From: Paralichthys olivaceus
Taxonomy: Eukaryota > Chordata > Actinopteri > Pleuronectiformes > Paralichthyidae
Assembly (NCBI RefSeq): GCF_024713975.1
Contig: NC_091102.1
Span: 8,809,001-8,873,000, forward strand
Direction of reading: 5' to 3'
DNA length: 64,000 nucleotides
Shown here: positions 1 through 12,600 of the stretch, one piece after another
Layout: each line of letters opens with the position of its first letter
Numbering within the stretch: the first letter of the stretch is position 1
Notes under the pieces: model-generated
Databases searched by the model: none
What the model was told of the DNA's origin: nothing
What the model saw: only the letters and a program-made list of their open reading frames with translations
Program-made: the position numbers and the translations under genes

Positions 1-3000
1 GGGTCTCTGAACCCTGCTTTGGCTCACTCTCCTCTCCTCCCTCTCCCTCTTCACCACAGGCAGGCTGGATGGCCCTCTGGCCCTCAGCGTCCTATGGGGG
101 GGCTCTTCGGCTACAAATGTATCCCCCACTTGTGACACGGAGCGTGTTAAACAGATATCCACACTCTCCTCCTCTTTCTTCAGTCCAGCCATGGGCCCCC
201 CTGCTGACCGACAGAAGCTGAACAGAAAGCCTGAATCCAGTAATTTGATGGGGGGCTTGCTCTGGCGTTTGCCCAGGTCTGGTGAGGGAGGATCGGGGAA
301 AGGTCCAACAACTGGCACTGGGTCTGCTGGCTCCTCTTTAATGACTTTGTACAGAGGGTGGCTGTAAATGGACGGTGGGGGTCCATGCTCTGATAACTGG
401 AGCCCATCAGGTTCATCATTCTTCCCTCTCAGTCTCGTGTCCATGACCCCCCTCAGCCCCTGGCTCCCCGCTTTCCTCCCCTCCTCCCTGGGCTTACACT
501 TCTCAACCTCTGTTGTGGAGCCCCGCTTGAGCTTTGCTGCTGGTCGGCTTCTGTTGTAACGCAGTGATTTGACTGCCTCTACAGTGATCTTATTTCTGGA
601 CTGCATCCTCTGTGAAGGTGCGGATGTGTGAGTTGTGAGGCTGCAACGACTGTTTGATGGAAGGGAGAAACCTGAGATAGAATATTCAGCCGGTTCTGAT
701 TTGATCCTAACTGCATTTTTCAAGAATGATTTGTTGGTGTTACATCGCACAGGCTGCTGGGCAGCAAAGTGGACACTGCTGCCCTCCCTTACTGACCGTC
801 TGAGTTCTCTCCCCCCATAGGGAGGCCTGGATGCTGGCTGGAACATGTCTGGTAACACACCTTTACTTCTTGTACTCCTGTCACTTGGAGGGACGCGCTG
901 CAGGGCGGTCTTTGGCCTCTTTGCTGTAAGCTGCTCTGCTCTGACTGGGACCACAGGCTTTCCCTTCACTGTCTTGTTGAGGACGCGAGTGTTAACAGGG
1001 TTACAGAGGGGAAGTGACAGTGTCACATTCCCATAGGTTACCACTGGTGAGACCAAGCGGGGCTTCCGCCGCTTAGTAAGGGAATAGTTGTTGGCCTTCA
1101 GTTTCCTCAGGCGTTTCTTTTGTCTCCAGCCAATGAGATCCTCTGGTCTGGGAAGGAGCGCAGTCCTCTGTAGCCCCAGAACATTCATCAACTTGTACTT
1201 TTCTTGTGCTCTTGCATAATCCATCTCATCCTCTCCTACCTCCTCTACTTCCTGCTTCACTCTCACAGGGCTGCATACTGTGCTGGGCCTTGATCTGGAG
1301 GACGAGCGCCGAGTGATGGAGTGGCATTTTCGTTTACGTTGCGGGCTCTCTGACATGGGCAGCAACCTCCGGACCTCCTTGGCAGCCCCTGGAGAGGAGC
1401 GGAGAAGACGGGTATTTGGTGGTGGTATAGGTGAGTAGTTCTGTGACTGATGGTTGTTGATGGTGTGTCGAGGTATAGTAGCTTTCTTTGACGAGGGAGA
1501 TTTAAAGTCCAAGAGCTTCATCCTGTGCGAGGGACTCAGAGGGGGGCTGTTAAAACCTTGGGGTCGTGCCATTCTGCGCAAATTGCGCCTGGGACTCTCT
1601 TCTAAAGACTCGTCTGAAACATCCAGAATCAGACTGAAACCATTGTTAATGTTGTCCTCCACTCTTTTCCTCTTGCCTTCCCTCTGCTGGGGATGACGCT
1701 CATGGCATGCACCAGCACAGGCCGAGTTAAGGCCTTTACCAGGACGGTGCTGCTGTTCCTGCTCCTTCATGAGAGCGGAGCAGGCTTCCACTGCAAGCCA
1801 CATGCCCAGGTGGCGAGCCATGGCGATGACTTCAGGCAGGTCCTCCTGACGAACACATAGAGTGGAAGAGTAGGAGAAATCCAGCAGCGATAGAAGGCTG
1901 TCCTCACTGAAACCTGGGGTGGGAAAAAAAGCCTTTAATAAGATACACTAAACCCTGAGCAATCAGTGAGGGAGAAACAAACTGCTCCTAGGTACAGTTC
2001 CGGTTTTACCATAATATCGAGGCCAAGCCCACCTAACTGAACACAGCTCGGTGTTAGCCTCCAGGTATTTGCTCTTACCAGTGAGATCTATGTCTGCTTT
2101 CATGCTCGAGTCCATCTCTGTGAAGATTTCCTGGAAGTGATCACTGACGGCCGCCAAAACGGCTCTGTGGGCCGAGAAGGATCGGCCGTTGGTCCGCAGG
2201 GTGATGTCACAGAACAGCCCCGCCTCCCGCTGACTCCTCAACTTGCTCAGCATGTCGGCGCTGTGTGACGCCATCGTCTTTGTGACACATCTCCTGCCAC
2301 CGAGCCCCTGACAGGAGCACAAAGAAAGAGTTTCATCATTTTATATAATAAGTAACAAAACACAGAGAGATCAAGTGAGAACGAGGGTGAGAAAGTGTGA
2401 ATTTTAAATGTGTGAAATGCTGAAAAATTAAGCTCTGATTACAAATTTGTACAGCAACCTGTCAGAACAGCCTTTGTTCCTCTGACCTGCCACTCTTACC
2501 TCTGTTTTCTTTACGAGGTGACACTCTGGACAACCCAGGACAAAGTCTCTGATCTGGAAGTACATCCCTGTGAGGCAAAATAGTTATTTCAAGATGAGAA
2601 AATATAGCAAAAAGAGATGGGAGCAAAAAGCGATGGGAGGTTGCAGTCGTATGTTAATAAGACGTGTGAACAACTCTTATATTCTTTAAGGCTCTACTTG
2701 TAGAATTGGCTTTGATCCTGATGAAAGACACTGGATGTAAGTCTCACAAATAATCAAAGGCAGGGCTTTGTCTGTCATTCATTGATCTCTGATTGATTCA
2801 ATCAGTGATGTGTAGCAGTTTCTAATGTGCCACTACTTCCCAACACAAAGAAATGAATAAACTTAGCTATTTAGATATAAGATAACCAATAAGCAGGGGC
2901 GGATCAGGGGCACTGGCTAAAGCTGAAATCTATTATTGCCCTGTGGCAGTGGGTTTGTTTTATTTACTAACGATAAGTACATTCAATGATGTGTGGCCTT

Positions 3001-3526
3001 GCTCAAAGCTATAGAGCTCAGAGTAAACAATGACATGACTTAAATGTAAACCTTACTAAATCAGGATTGTGCCTGGATGCTAGACATATAATTGGCCCCT
3101 CTGTGTAAAAACTGTGGCCCCTGATGTAGAAAAAGTCCCAGATCCAACACACACTGTCATTAGAAGTCAGATGTTCTTACCCTCCCACCAGTAGTTCTCA
3201 GCCACACATTTGTAGGTCTCCTCCTGGGAGAAATGGCGCTGACCAGGCCGCCGCCGGTGAAAGGTGGAGACGGCCTCGTGTCTCCGGTCCTCATCCAGAA
3301 CCTCCCGGTAGTTGATGAAGCCCTTCTCCAGCTTCTTGCGGTACAGCAGCCCGTCTATCATCTCGAAGTTGGGCGACCGGCGTGCGGGGAGTCCGCGTCC
3401 TGGAGAAACCCCGACTGACTCCGCGTCCCCGGTGCGCACCGAGTCCCCATCCGCCCACGGTTTGGACGGGTCGAACGCCTCAGAGTTCGCGTAGTGGGTG
3501 TTGGTGTGGGCGCAATCGCCGGCCAT
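1..3526 (-). CDS. Integrase-type H2C2 zinc finger + BTB domain protein (5' part, runs off window)
   Basis: Exons, in transcript order: 3181-3526, 2500-2567, 2079-2307 and 1913 down to the window edge. All junctions are GT-AG and in frame, giving 852 residues with no stop yet. The start at 3526 has a good context (AAAATGGCC). Residues 55-138 form an integrase-type HHCC module: H90, H98, C128, C131, with YWWEG before the Cys pair. This module is shared with retroelement integrases and is known as a domesticated domain in GIN1 and ZBTB11. A BTB/POZ domain follows at about residues 150-260 (FCDITL, SAHRAVLAA, FQEIF). The large last exon seen encodes a Ser/Pro/Arg/Lys-rich tail with several SUMO-consensus sites (VKQE, IKSE, IKEE) and a basic block at 1055-1145. 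No C2H2 fingers are seen in the window. The domain order resembles ZBTB11 but the tail does not, so no symbol is given. A transcriptional or chromatin role is inference. Met150 could start a BTB-only form. Confidence 0.85.
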
Positions 3527-4700
3527 TTTTACAAATAATATTACAAAAGGGTGTGATGAAACCTCACTCCCTCTTCTTCTTCTGTAAAAACAAGCTTCCG
3601 CCCGGGTCCAAACTTTACCCACCGTGCCCAGACAAAGTCCACGTGGATGCGGTGACAGCAGACAACAGAGCCCGGTCCGAACAATGAGCCCCAACACACC
3701 CTCCTCTACACCCGGCTAACAGTGTGTCTCCGGTGGTTAGCTTAAATCAAACGTGTCTCATTATGGACCGAACAAAGTGGATTTCCTTTCAGGTGAAAAT
3801 CACCATCAGATGTGCTCATCCGCTGGAGGGTCCTGCTGTCAATCATCACTTCTCACCATGCAAACATGAACAACTTTCTGTTTGGTCTCAATCCTGAAAA
3901 AAATCCGCTAATTCAAATGTTTCTCGCCGTCAAGAGACATTTCACACCGTCCATCCAAGTGTGGAGGAGAAATTCAGACAGCGGAGCAACGCGCCAAGTG
4001 ATGTAAAGTCACCGGTTTCACCGCGCACTCTCACGGGGCTCTCACCGCCGACCCCGCGCCCGCAGCCCGCCTGCCGTCCTCTTCAGGGGCCGGGGGTGGC
4101 CTCCGGTGCTGGGTGGCGGCGGGCAGCCTCACCTCCGGCGTTAACTTGAGATCTCTTCTCGCCAACTCGAGTCGGAAGCAACATGATGACGCAGCTATCG
4201 GCTCAGCATCGCCGCTCCGAACGAGCTAAAAGCGAGCTTGTCCCCGCGGCGCAGCCCCTCCGCGAAAAATGTTGCCAATCGCCGGCGGAGCGCCTTCAGA
4301 AGCGGCCCAACGAGCTGCGGTTACAGGCCCGACATAGTTCGCAGCCTCCCCGCCGCCGTAATGCCCGTCCGGGAATCGAACAGTCGGATTTTTCAAACTC
4401 GTAACCTTCTGTTTGTTGCTGATCCGCAGCCTAACCGAGCCAGGTCCCTCCCCGCCTCCTCACTAAGGCGATTGGTCGAAGCTTTAAAAGACCTTCGGCC
4501 AGACGCCGTGTGATTGGCGGAGCGCGCTGTCACTCATGTAGTTTTCGTCTCCCTCGCAGTCACGGTAGGTTGTTCGCTCACGATGCCCGTGTACTAGTGT
4601 GGAAGTTGAATCCACCCAGCGGACATGTTTCACATTCACGACGCACTTTACGCAAAAAATGTCCCGTTTTCATCATCTGCTATGAAGACGATATTTAGCC
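3527..4700 (-). promoter_or_regulatory. CpG-rich promoter region of the H2C2-BTB gene
   Basis: The DNA upstream of the start codon is GC- and CpG-rich, unlike the AT-rich DNA beyond 4.7 kb. Inverted CCAAT boxes (ATTGG) lie near 4471 and 4512, with a TTTAAA motif at about 4485. A possible minus-strand donor (CGGAG/GTGAGG) near 4132 suggests a non-coding first exon, but its acceptor was not found. Small ORFs here are on both strands and look like CpG-island artefacts. Confidence 0.5.
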
Positions 4701-4936
4701 AGACCGACTGAGAATTAAATGATTTCACATTTTAAAGTCTCCTCTGTTTCCGTCGTCTCAGTGTCTCACACTAATATTGCAATGCGGTATTTTTTTCATC
4801 AGCTTTGGTTCAAAACAGCCACAATTTCTCAAAACTCTTAATATTTTTTCTACAATAATATAGATGTAATATTATAGAAGAAAACTATTACCCACATTGT
4901 ATTTATATGTTTCCATTCTTCAATGGGTCAGGATAA

Positions 4937-4962
4937 ATATATATATATATATATATATATAC
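4937..4962. repeat. (AT)n microsatellite
   Basis: An uninterrupted AT dinucleotide run of about 26 bp lies in AT-rich intergenic DNA. Confidence 0.9.
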
Positions 4963-6056
4963 ATTGGCCGATATCTATAATTATCATGGTAAATGTCACA
5001 TTATTGTTAGTTGAAAGATATATTTTGCTGTGGGTTTAAAATCTTAATGGACTAAACTTACAAAAACTCGATGAGCAATACGATTTTATAAATCTGAAGT
5101 TCATCAGTTGTGTTATACGTCCTCACTTACATGATGCATAAGCTTTAAATCAATATATATTGAACATTTGTTATATTGCTATTGATGAAAATCCTTTTGC
5201 CATAATGACTGATATTGTGTTTTTGCACTGCACTACTGAACTGTGGAGGCATCAGTCTCTACGTTATACTTCAATATTTATATTAAGAATATATTTAGAA
5301 CATTTTATTTTTCTCTTTTGGGCTTTTGTTTGTATTTAAATCTATGTTATGTTGTATTTTATCTGGACCCTGAGTCTGAGCCCTATTTTCTTTTTAAATC
5401 AGTCAATATCTAACCAAGCAGCTGCCATTTTCTCAAAATGATACAAATAGCAATTATAAAAATGTGCTGTCTGTGGAAAAGTAAGAAAGTGGGAAATGTG
5501 TTGAGTCAAAACATTTCTTATTCACTTAATACTCTGGATATTTGCAGATAGAGAGATGATAGAGATGATGAGGTGTAGAGGTTAACACTACACACGGGTA
5601 AACTCTACATTCATGCAAGTCACACAGCTGCTTCCAGAAGTGCCATAAAGTTTTTCAGGACACTAGATATTGTGTTTTTTCAGTTGCTGAAAATGTAACA
5701 GTGCATTTGTTTTCAGTGTATTTACATTAATATTAGACGTGTATTTTTATTTTGAAAATTCACCATTTTTGGAGCTAGAAATAAAGCTTTCTTGTTTGTT
5801 TACTGTCAGAGTAAAGAACATTTAGATCTTCATGTGATTTAGAGTGAAGTCATTGAAAACAATGTAATGGAAATATATGGTTTTCGAAAAAAATCCTACT
5901 GGGACATTTTTTAATATCTCTGGTTTAGAGTCAAAATGTTTTGGACTATTGGTCAACTTTTTTCTTAAGCAGCTCACTATAACTGTAAAGTTGGCTTCAG
6001 AGACCAAATAAGACTGATTATATTTAAATTAAATGATATATAAATGATTGTTATCC

Positions 6057-6119
6057 TAATAGACATGGTTAAGATGTTTTACAATGTAATTTAATAGACA
6101 TGGTTAAGATGTTTTACAA
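6057..6119. repeat. 28-bp direct repeat, two copies
   Basis: Two identical 28-bp copies lie at 6057-6084 and 6092-6119, separated by 7 bp (period 35). Each begins TAATAGACATGG. It is a recent local duplication just beyond the chaf1b polyadenylation signal. Confidence 0.9.
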
Positions 6120-6187
6120 AATCATTTAAAACATTCATTATCCCAGTCAACAAAAACCACATTCACATGTACTCTATATGAAACGTC

Positions 6188-6193
6188 TTTTAT
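6188..6193 (-). terminator. chaf1b: Polyadenylation signal AATAAA, probably chaf1b
   Basis: TTTATT on the plus strand reads AATAAA in the chaf1b direction, about 490 bp past the stop codon. The interval 6194-6681 is then the 3'UTR. It is the first canonical signal I noticed downstream, but this was not checked by scanning every variant. Confidence 0.55.
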
Positions 6194-6681
6194 TAGACAA
6201 TAGAAAATGACTCTTAAATGCTTGACAAGAGCTTCTCACTTAAACTGTTCATTCAGATAATTCAAACTCAGAACGACACCTTAAACACAAGCACCAAACC
6301 CTGAAGCACATGTTTTTTTCCCCTTCTTCAGATTTGGAGTGCAGTTATTTTAGTTTCACAATTACATGTTCTTGACAGGAAGTGAGACAAATTTCCTTTT
6401 TACAACAGCAGCTGAATGTCAAACAAATCAAATATAAAACAGTTGCTCATTAATCAAAACACAAAAGGCTAAAATAATTAACTCAAGGATACTAATTGCA
6501 ACACAGTTTGTTTTATAACAGTTCATTATCTGAGGTTAAAGCTCAGAGTAGAGATCAAGTAGAGACAGATCAAAACCCAGAGAGTGCTTCAGCACGATGG
6601 GATTAGATCTGCAGGGAGCCTCAGTGGTGGTTTTGAACTCTGCTTAATGAAATCCAGCACCAGACGATTCCCAGTTAAACA

Positions 6682-9600
6682 CTAAGCCTGGCCAACACTG
6701 GACTTTGTCGGGAGGTCACTGGTCTTGGGTCGTTTGGACTCTGGAGGCTGGCACACTGGATCAGTGGGAGGAGACGGACGTTCTGGAGAAAGACAAGTGA
6801 AGAGATCCGTAACTGAAGGGTTCAAAAAAGTCAATATGCAGCGTGAAATACATTTGAGGAAAATGTTCAAGATAGGTGTATGGCATTCTTAATGTTTTAT
6901 GGTGAAGTTGTTTCTTATAAATTAATTTTACAGATTCATTTACATATTATGTTTATACATAGTTATACTGTGTATTACTACATCTGCCAAAGAGATGTTT
7001 TTACTCCTGTCTGTTTGTCAGCAGGATTTTGCCAAAACTGCTGAATTGATTTCCAGAAAACGTTTGCATGGATACAGACAAAGGGGTGGATCCGAGAATT
7101 CTTTTTCACCTTTCTCTTACATGCAAGTATATTGGGTGTTTTTTTTACCTTCACTGATTATCAGAGAATAATTCATCTGATATCTATGAGTGTGTGCACT
7201 TTGGTGTGACTTTTGATTAAATATAAGCAGCCTCCTAGGGCTTAGCAAAGTTTTGCACTCTGGTGCAGTTTGATCATTCTTCATACTGCTGACTGGTTAA
7301 TTAACATAAGCCGTCATACGATTATACAGGCTTCAAACAAATCCACTTGAAAAACAACGTATTTAAAATAAAAAACAAAAGCTGTATGTTCAGATTTATC
7401 CTTAACCAACCCATGAGGAGTTAGACTGGTGTGCTTACAAATCTGACTGCCTGTTTCTAGCTCTATCAGATAGCATTGTTGTGATGTGGCTGTGTTCCCA
7501 GATCCCAGCAGTTACACTTATGATGAGTGGAAGTTGATTATAGCCAATAAAATTAATGGCAAAAACAAAAAGAAAGTCCCCAAATGTAAACGGTAATATT
7601 GTTACCTCTAGCATTTGTTTGTTTGCCTGTGGGAATACTAAAACTACTGAATCCATTTCCATGGAACCTTTTTGGAGGGTTGGAGCATACAGAGGCTTAA
7701 AACCTCCTGCAGCGGCCACTGGTTCAGTTCCAACCCAACTCTTTGCTGCGTGTCTTCCCCCATTCCCTCTCCCCGTGTCAAGCCTACTACCCTGTCAACA
7801 AACGCAAAAAGCCTTGGGAAACAATTGGAGATGACTCCGATAAGCATGCGTGTCTAGGACGTTTTTCACTTTGGTTAACATGACGAGATGGGCTGTTACT
7901 CTTGCGGAGGTATCTGCTCTCTGAGCACCCTTCTAGTTTATATTATTTTTAGCTCTCGCTTTTGTGCTAAGCTTAAGATAGTCTATCTACAGCAGATGTC
8001 AAGGATTGGATTTCTTGACATATTCATGTCAAAGCAGAGCAGTTCTGACGCACGCTGATCACCAGTATTTGATCAAATTGGTTGAGATATGTCTCGACTA
8101 ATGAACAGGTAATACAGTTCAGTTTGTCAATGTCATTTAAACATTTTTTGATAGTATCTACCATTAGTTATGACTTATGCCACAGGAATCCCCAACCTCG
8201 TGTTACCTGACATAATAAACCTAATGACTTCCATACATTGCTCTATGCAGGACTGGTATCCGAGTGGTACCCTGTACTGTCAGGTAAAACAATACCAGGA
8301 GGGATAAAGTTGAAATGGTGCATTACATCACTAATCAGAACAGATAGCAGACTGTGAGATTTAGACGGTCAATGAGGATGGAGAATATTTCCATCTGCAA
8401 CATATGTGCTTTTAAATCATCAAACTTTCTTGTGATAAACGTTAATAAAGGACAACACAGACGTTGCCCTCACTAACCATGTTTGGCCTTCTCTGTGGAG
8501 GAGGGAGTTCTGAAGAGGGAGCTGACAGCTGGAGATCTGGATGCAATGGGAGTCAAAGATACTCTCCTGAAAACACACAGTAAAAGCCCAGAAGGTAAAC
8601 GAAAAACATGCAAATAAAATGTCCTCCGCCCACTCTTCCACTGCATTCCTCCTCTGTCGTTCTTCTTCTTTGCCTAGTAGTAAAAATAGTCAGGAGTAGT
8701 CACAGCCAACGTTCCAAGTTAGAGATACAAGGCAAATATAAAAGCATGTGCAGATCTGCCATTGTTCCATGAGCAGTCTGGCAGAGTGATTATTATTTTA
8801 TTGTCAGTGGGGGGTCCAACGAATCCCTCATACCAGACAGGGCTTTGTTCTCACAGCCAGTACTGGGCACATACAAACCAACAAAAACATCACTAGCCCC
8901 TTGCTGCAAACTACAACTCTACTATTGCTTTAGCAGAATACTGTCATACAGATAGAGGACAGATAATATCATAGAGGATATTTTAATCATTTTAAAGAGA
9001 ACTTTCCTGCTGCCATCTCTGCAAACAGCATCTTTAGAGATAATCACCATAGGAACTTGAATCACTAGGGGGCAGGGAGGTGGATGGAGGATGCCTTGTA
9101 GTTATTCCCTCAGTCTGACTACAGTCAAATCACATTTGTGAAGTTTGAGCCTTTCCATAAATTGCCATACATACACACGTGTGTGAGGCAAATTTGTACA
9201 AGAACTGATTCATTCATAATCCAATAATTATGAGTCCAAGCTGTAAAAACACACATAAACAATCAAAGTATACCAGTGTTCATAAGAAGGCTCAGTGGTA
9301 TAAGGATCTAATATTTACCTTGGGGTGGGCCCCTTTGGGGTGGTTGTACCCTTCGGAGTAGTGGGTCCAGCAGTATTAGAACTGTTGAGGACTTTTGGGG
9401 TGGAGGGGGTGAGGGGAGTGAGACGTAATTGCGTTTTGGAGGAGCTGGTGGGGGTGAGGGGGGCAATGAGTGGTTGGGGAGTGGACGGAGCACTTGTGCT
9501 TGCTGATGTTGGGGTCTGAGGTGCTGAAGGAGCTGTGGTTTTAGGACTACTGGGCTTCCCCCAACCCTCCAGAGTGTTGAGGGTGATCCTGCGTGGCTGA

Positions 9601-12600
9601 GGTTTAGACTTGGTACTGGGGGTGCTCTTCTTCTCCTCTGGGGGGGTGATAGAGGGGGCATCTTTTCCATGGGTGGTTTGGGAAGAGGGAGTCGGGGCTG
9701 CGCTGCTCACGGGAGACGATGTCCTGCCCGCTGACGACTTCTTGCTCTTTTTCTCGACACCAGTGCTTGGGACAAAGACCTCTAATGTGGGGGGCTCCTT
9801 CAGTGGAGTGCCCAGCTCCCCAGGAGAAAAGGACAGGAAGGAGCAGTAGCCATCTGTGGAGGACACCGCCAGGAAGGAACCATCCCGGGACCTAAAGGGG
9901 ATAAAAAAGAAACACATAAATGGGATGGAGGACACATGAAGAAGATAAACTGGAGTGAAAACATACCACATTTTTACCATTGATAATTCAAAAATATGTC
10001 GATGCAAGAACACACAACAAAAGACAACACAGGAAAATGTTGACTTACCATGTAAGATCACTGAGTGTGTGGTAGTGGATGTTAGACACCAGGCCGAAAG
10101 GAAGGGTCTGTTGGGTGTCATACAAGAAGATGGAGTCCTCTGACGCCACAGCAAACACCATACGGTAAGGCAACTGGAATGTGTTGGGAAGAGGCTGCTC
10201 TGAACCATCTATGTGAAAAAGAGAAAATATAAAGGAAAAGATGAGATAAAGAGAACAGACAATTACAAAGACTTTATTAACAGTTGTGTCTGTTGACCAA
10301 TGTGTATGTCCTTGCCTTCTCCCTTCTTAGTTCTCAGTTCAAAGTAGACAGGGCAGCAGCGCACAGCCAGCGTAGCCTTGGTTGGACATGGCAAGTGGGC
10401 GATGGGCCTAAAACAGACAGAGATTTATTAATTACCTGTATTATTCAAATATTATATTATTAATCCACCGACTCTAAACAGCACAGAAGAGTTACCTCTT
10501 GAGGCTCTTCCTGGAAAAGATGTAGGTGGTATTCATGATGTTTTCCCCAATCTCCACACAGCCAGCTTAAAAAAGGTGAAAACCAAAGAAGGAACTTGGT
10601 TTAAACAAATTATTTTCACAACACTAAGAGTCACATGACAAAAGTAAGGTAAAAGCCACAGTTTGAGAATTCTGCATCTGTACCTGGAGCGAGCAGGAAA
10701 GAACCATCTGGTGTGAATGAAAGACGTCGAAAGAATGACCTCATGCTGTCGTCGTGGAAGATTCTGTGCGGCTTCACCTGCGGAGATGCAGAGAAGTGAA
10801 GGACTGAGAACATGCTCAAACCATGATTCACTAATTTGGCAGGAGAACAGAAAGTCTCTGAAGATTTAGGGAGTTATATCTCTCTGGAAGTGTTGTAAAA
10901 AAGTGGCCATGACAGAAGTTAAATGGAGAGTTGAGCTCATGGAGAAAATCTTAAAAAAGTTACAAGGAAAATAAAAACAATGTAGAAAGAAGGTTTGGTT
11001 TTCATTTTACAGTCCGCTGAGGGATTTACAAGCTTACAAGTCCTGTATTCCTGATTTTACCGTAGCACCGTGGTGCGACTAATAGCAGTGTCAACAGTTC
11101 TAAATTTAAACTGACCTCTCCCTCTGCAAGTGGTCCAGAGCTCATTTTACTGATACAGAAAGCCTTCTTCTTGGTGTGTGCGCTGTACACACGCATCACC
11201 CTGAAGGAAGAAAAAACACAAACAACTTGAGCATCAAGAGATGAAAACCTCAAGGTCAGTGACTATAAATTACAGCAAATTACAATGATTTAATGAGCGT
11301 CATACCTGTCACAGCTGAGAGTGGCAACATATTGTCCTAGAGGATCCCAGGTCACACCCTGCACGTAGCTCTTATGGTCGTTCAAGATACACAGCTTCTG
11401 TCCTATAGCATAAAAATAGTTGCACCCAACATTGTAAATACAAAGCCAAAATCAGCTTTATCCTCACATTGTACAGTAAGTTATGCACTTCAGTACTCAA
11501 CCTAACAGATGAAACAATACAGAACACACACTCAGTTTCTCTGACTACGGACAGACCTTTGTTGATGTCCCACATTATAGCAGTGTTGTCGACAGATCCA
11601 GACACCATGAAGTTTCCATCCCGTGTCCAGGAGATGTCGTACACATCCTCTATGTGTCCCCTGAAATACACATTAAATGATAAGAACCTGAACTTGAACT
11701 TTGCTGTGACATCTACATCTGCTGCTTTAAATGTGTGCAAGTGAAAAACAAAAGCAGATAAGTACTTCCATATAGACTTAAAACTTAAAAGTTTGAACTG
11801 TCAAGACATCGAGAAGTGTCTGTCATTTATGACTGTCGGTTTTTCAGAAAATGTGGGTGAAGAATTGTAATATGTTCCAGTGGCTTCTAATATTACAGGG
11901 CAGGGTTTTATAATTTGGAAATATTTTCCATGCTGGGAGGACGTTTAATATGTCTGGAAAACTGGAAGGTTCACTGTAGTACGAGGTAAAAACATCATTT
12001 AAACATTTGAACTTGGTGGGATCTAAACTGTGTACCTCAGAGTCTTGACCACAGACCAGCTCTCCTTGTTGAGCTGAGCATCTTCATCCTCCTGGAACGC
12101 AGGTGCCTGATCAGGCTCCTTAGAGTCATTTAGCTTCCACAGGAGAATTGCTGCATCTGTACAATACAAACACCATTTGATTATTAAAGGCCAAATGTGC
12201 TTTCTGTTTTGAAAACAACAGCACAAGACTGTGAAGTGGTGACCTTTAGAATCTTTACATACCATCTCCTCCTGAGGCAAGCAGCTCTCCGTTAGGGCTA
12301 AAGCGCACCACGTTGACAGCCTTGGTGTGCCGAGCAAGATTGGACAGTAACTCCACAGCTGCTTTCCCATCTGAGCCCGTGTCCACTCGCCACAGCTGCA
12401 TCAACATCAATGTAGAAAGTATGTTTCAAATGGTATTTTTAAGAAAATGCTGCAGATACCTTCACTTTAAGGTGAGTTTTGCAACACAGATATTTATTCA
12501 TTCTTTTTCGAGAGGGACCAAGTTTGCAGACAGGGTCCATCCCCCCAGTATCTATACTGCTTATCCTGGAGTCAATCCCAGCCGACATTGGGTGAGAGGC

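Larger units (their letters stand above)
4701..6187. other. AT-rich intergenic DNA, no gene seen
   Basis: This lies between the upstream end of the H2C2-BTB gene and the 3' end of chaf1b. It contains an (AT)n run at 4937-4962 and a 28-bp direct repeat near 6.06 kb. No ORF resembles a protein and no RNA gene was recognised. Confidence 0.6.

Noticed and set aside
3812..4698. Cluster of plus-strand ORFs of 60-90 aa
   Set aside because: These overlap in different frames in a CpG-rich promoter, where stop codons are scarce. No domain or codon pattern supports them.
9308..9670. 120-aa minus-strand ORF within chaf1b exon 11
   Set aside because: Alternative frame of the Pro/Ser/Thr-rich exon; the true frame is fixed by exons 10 and 12.
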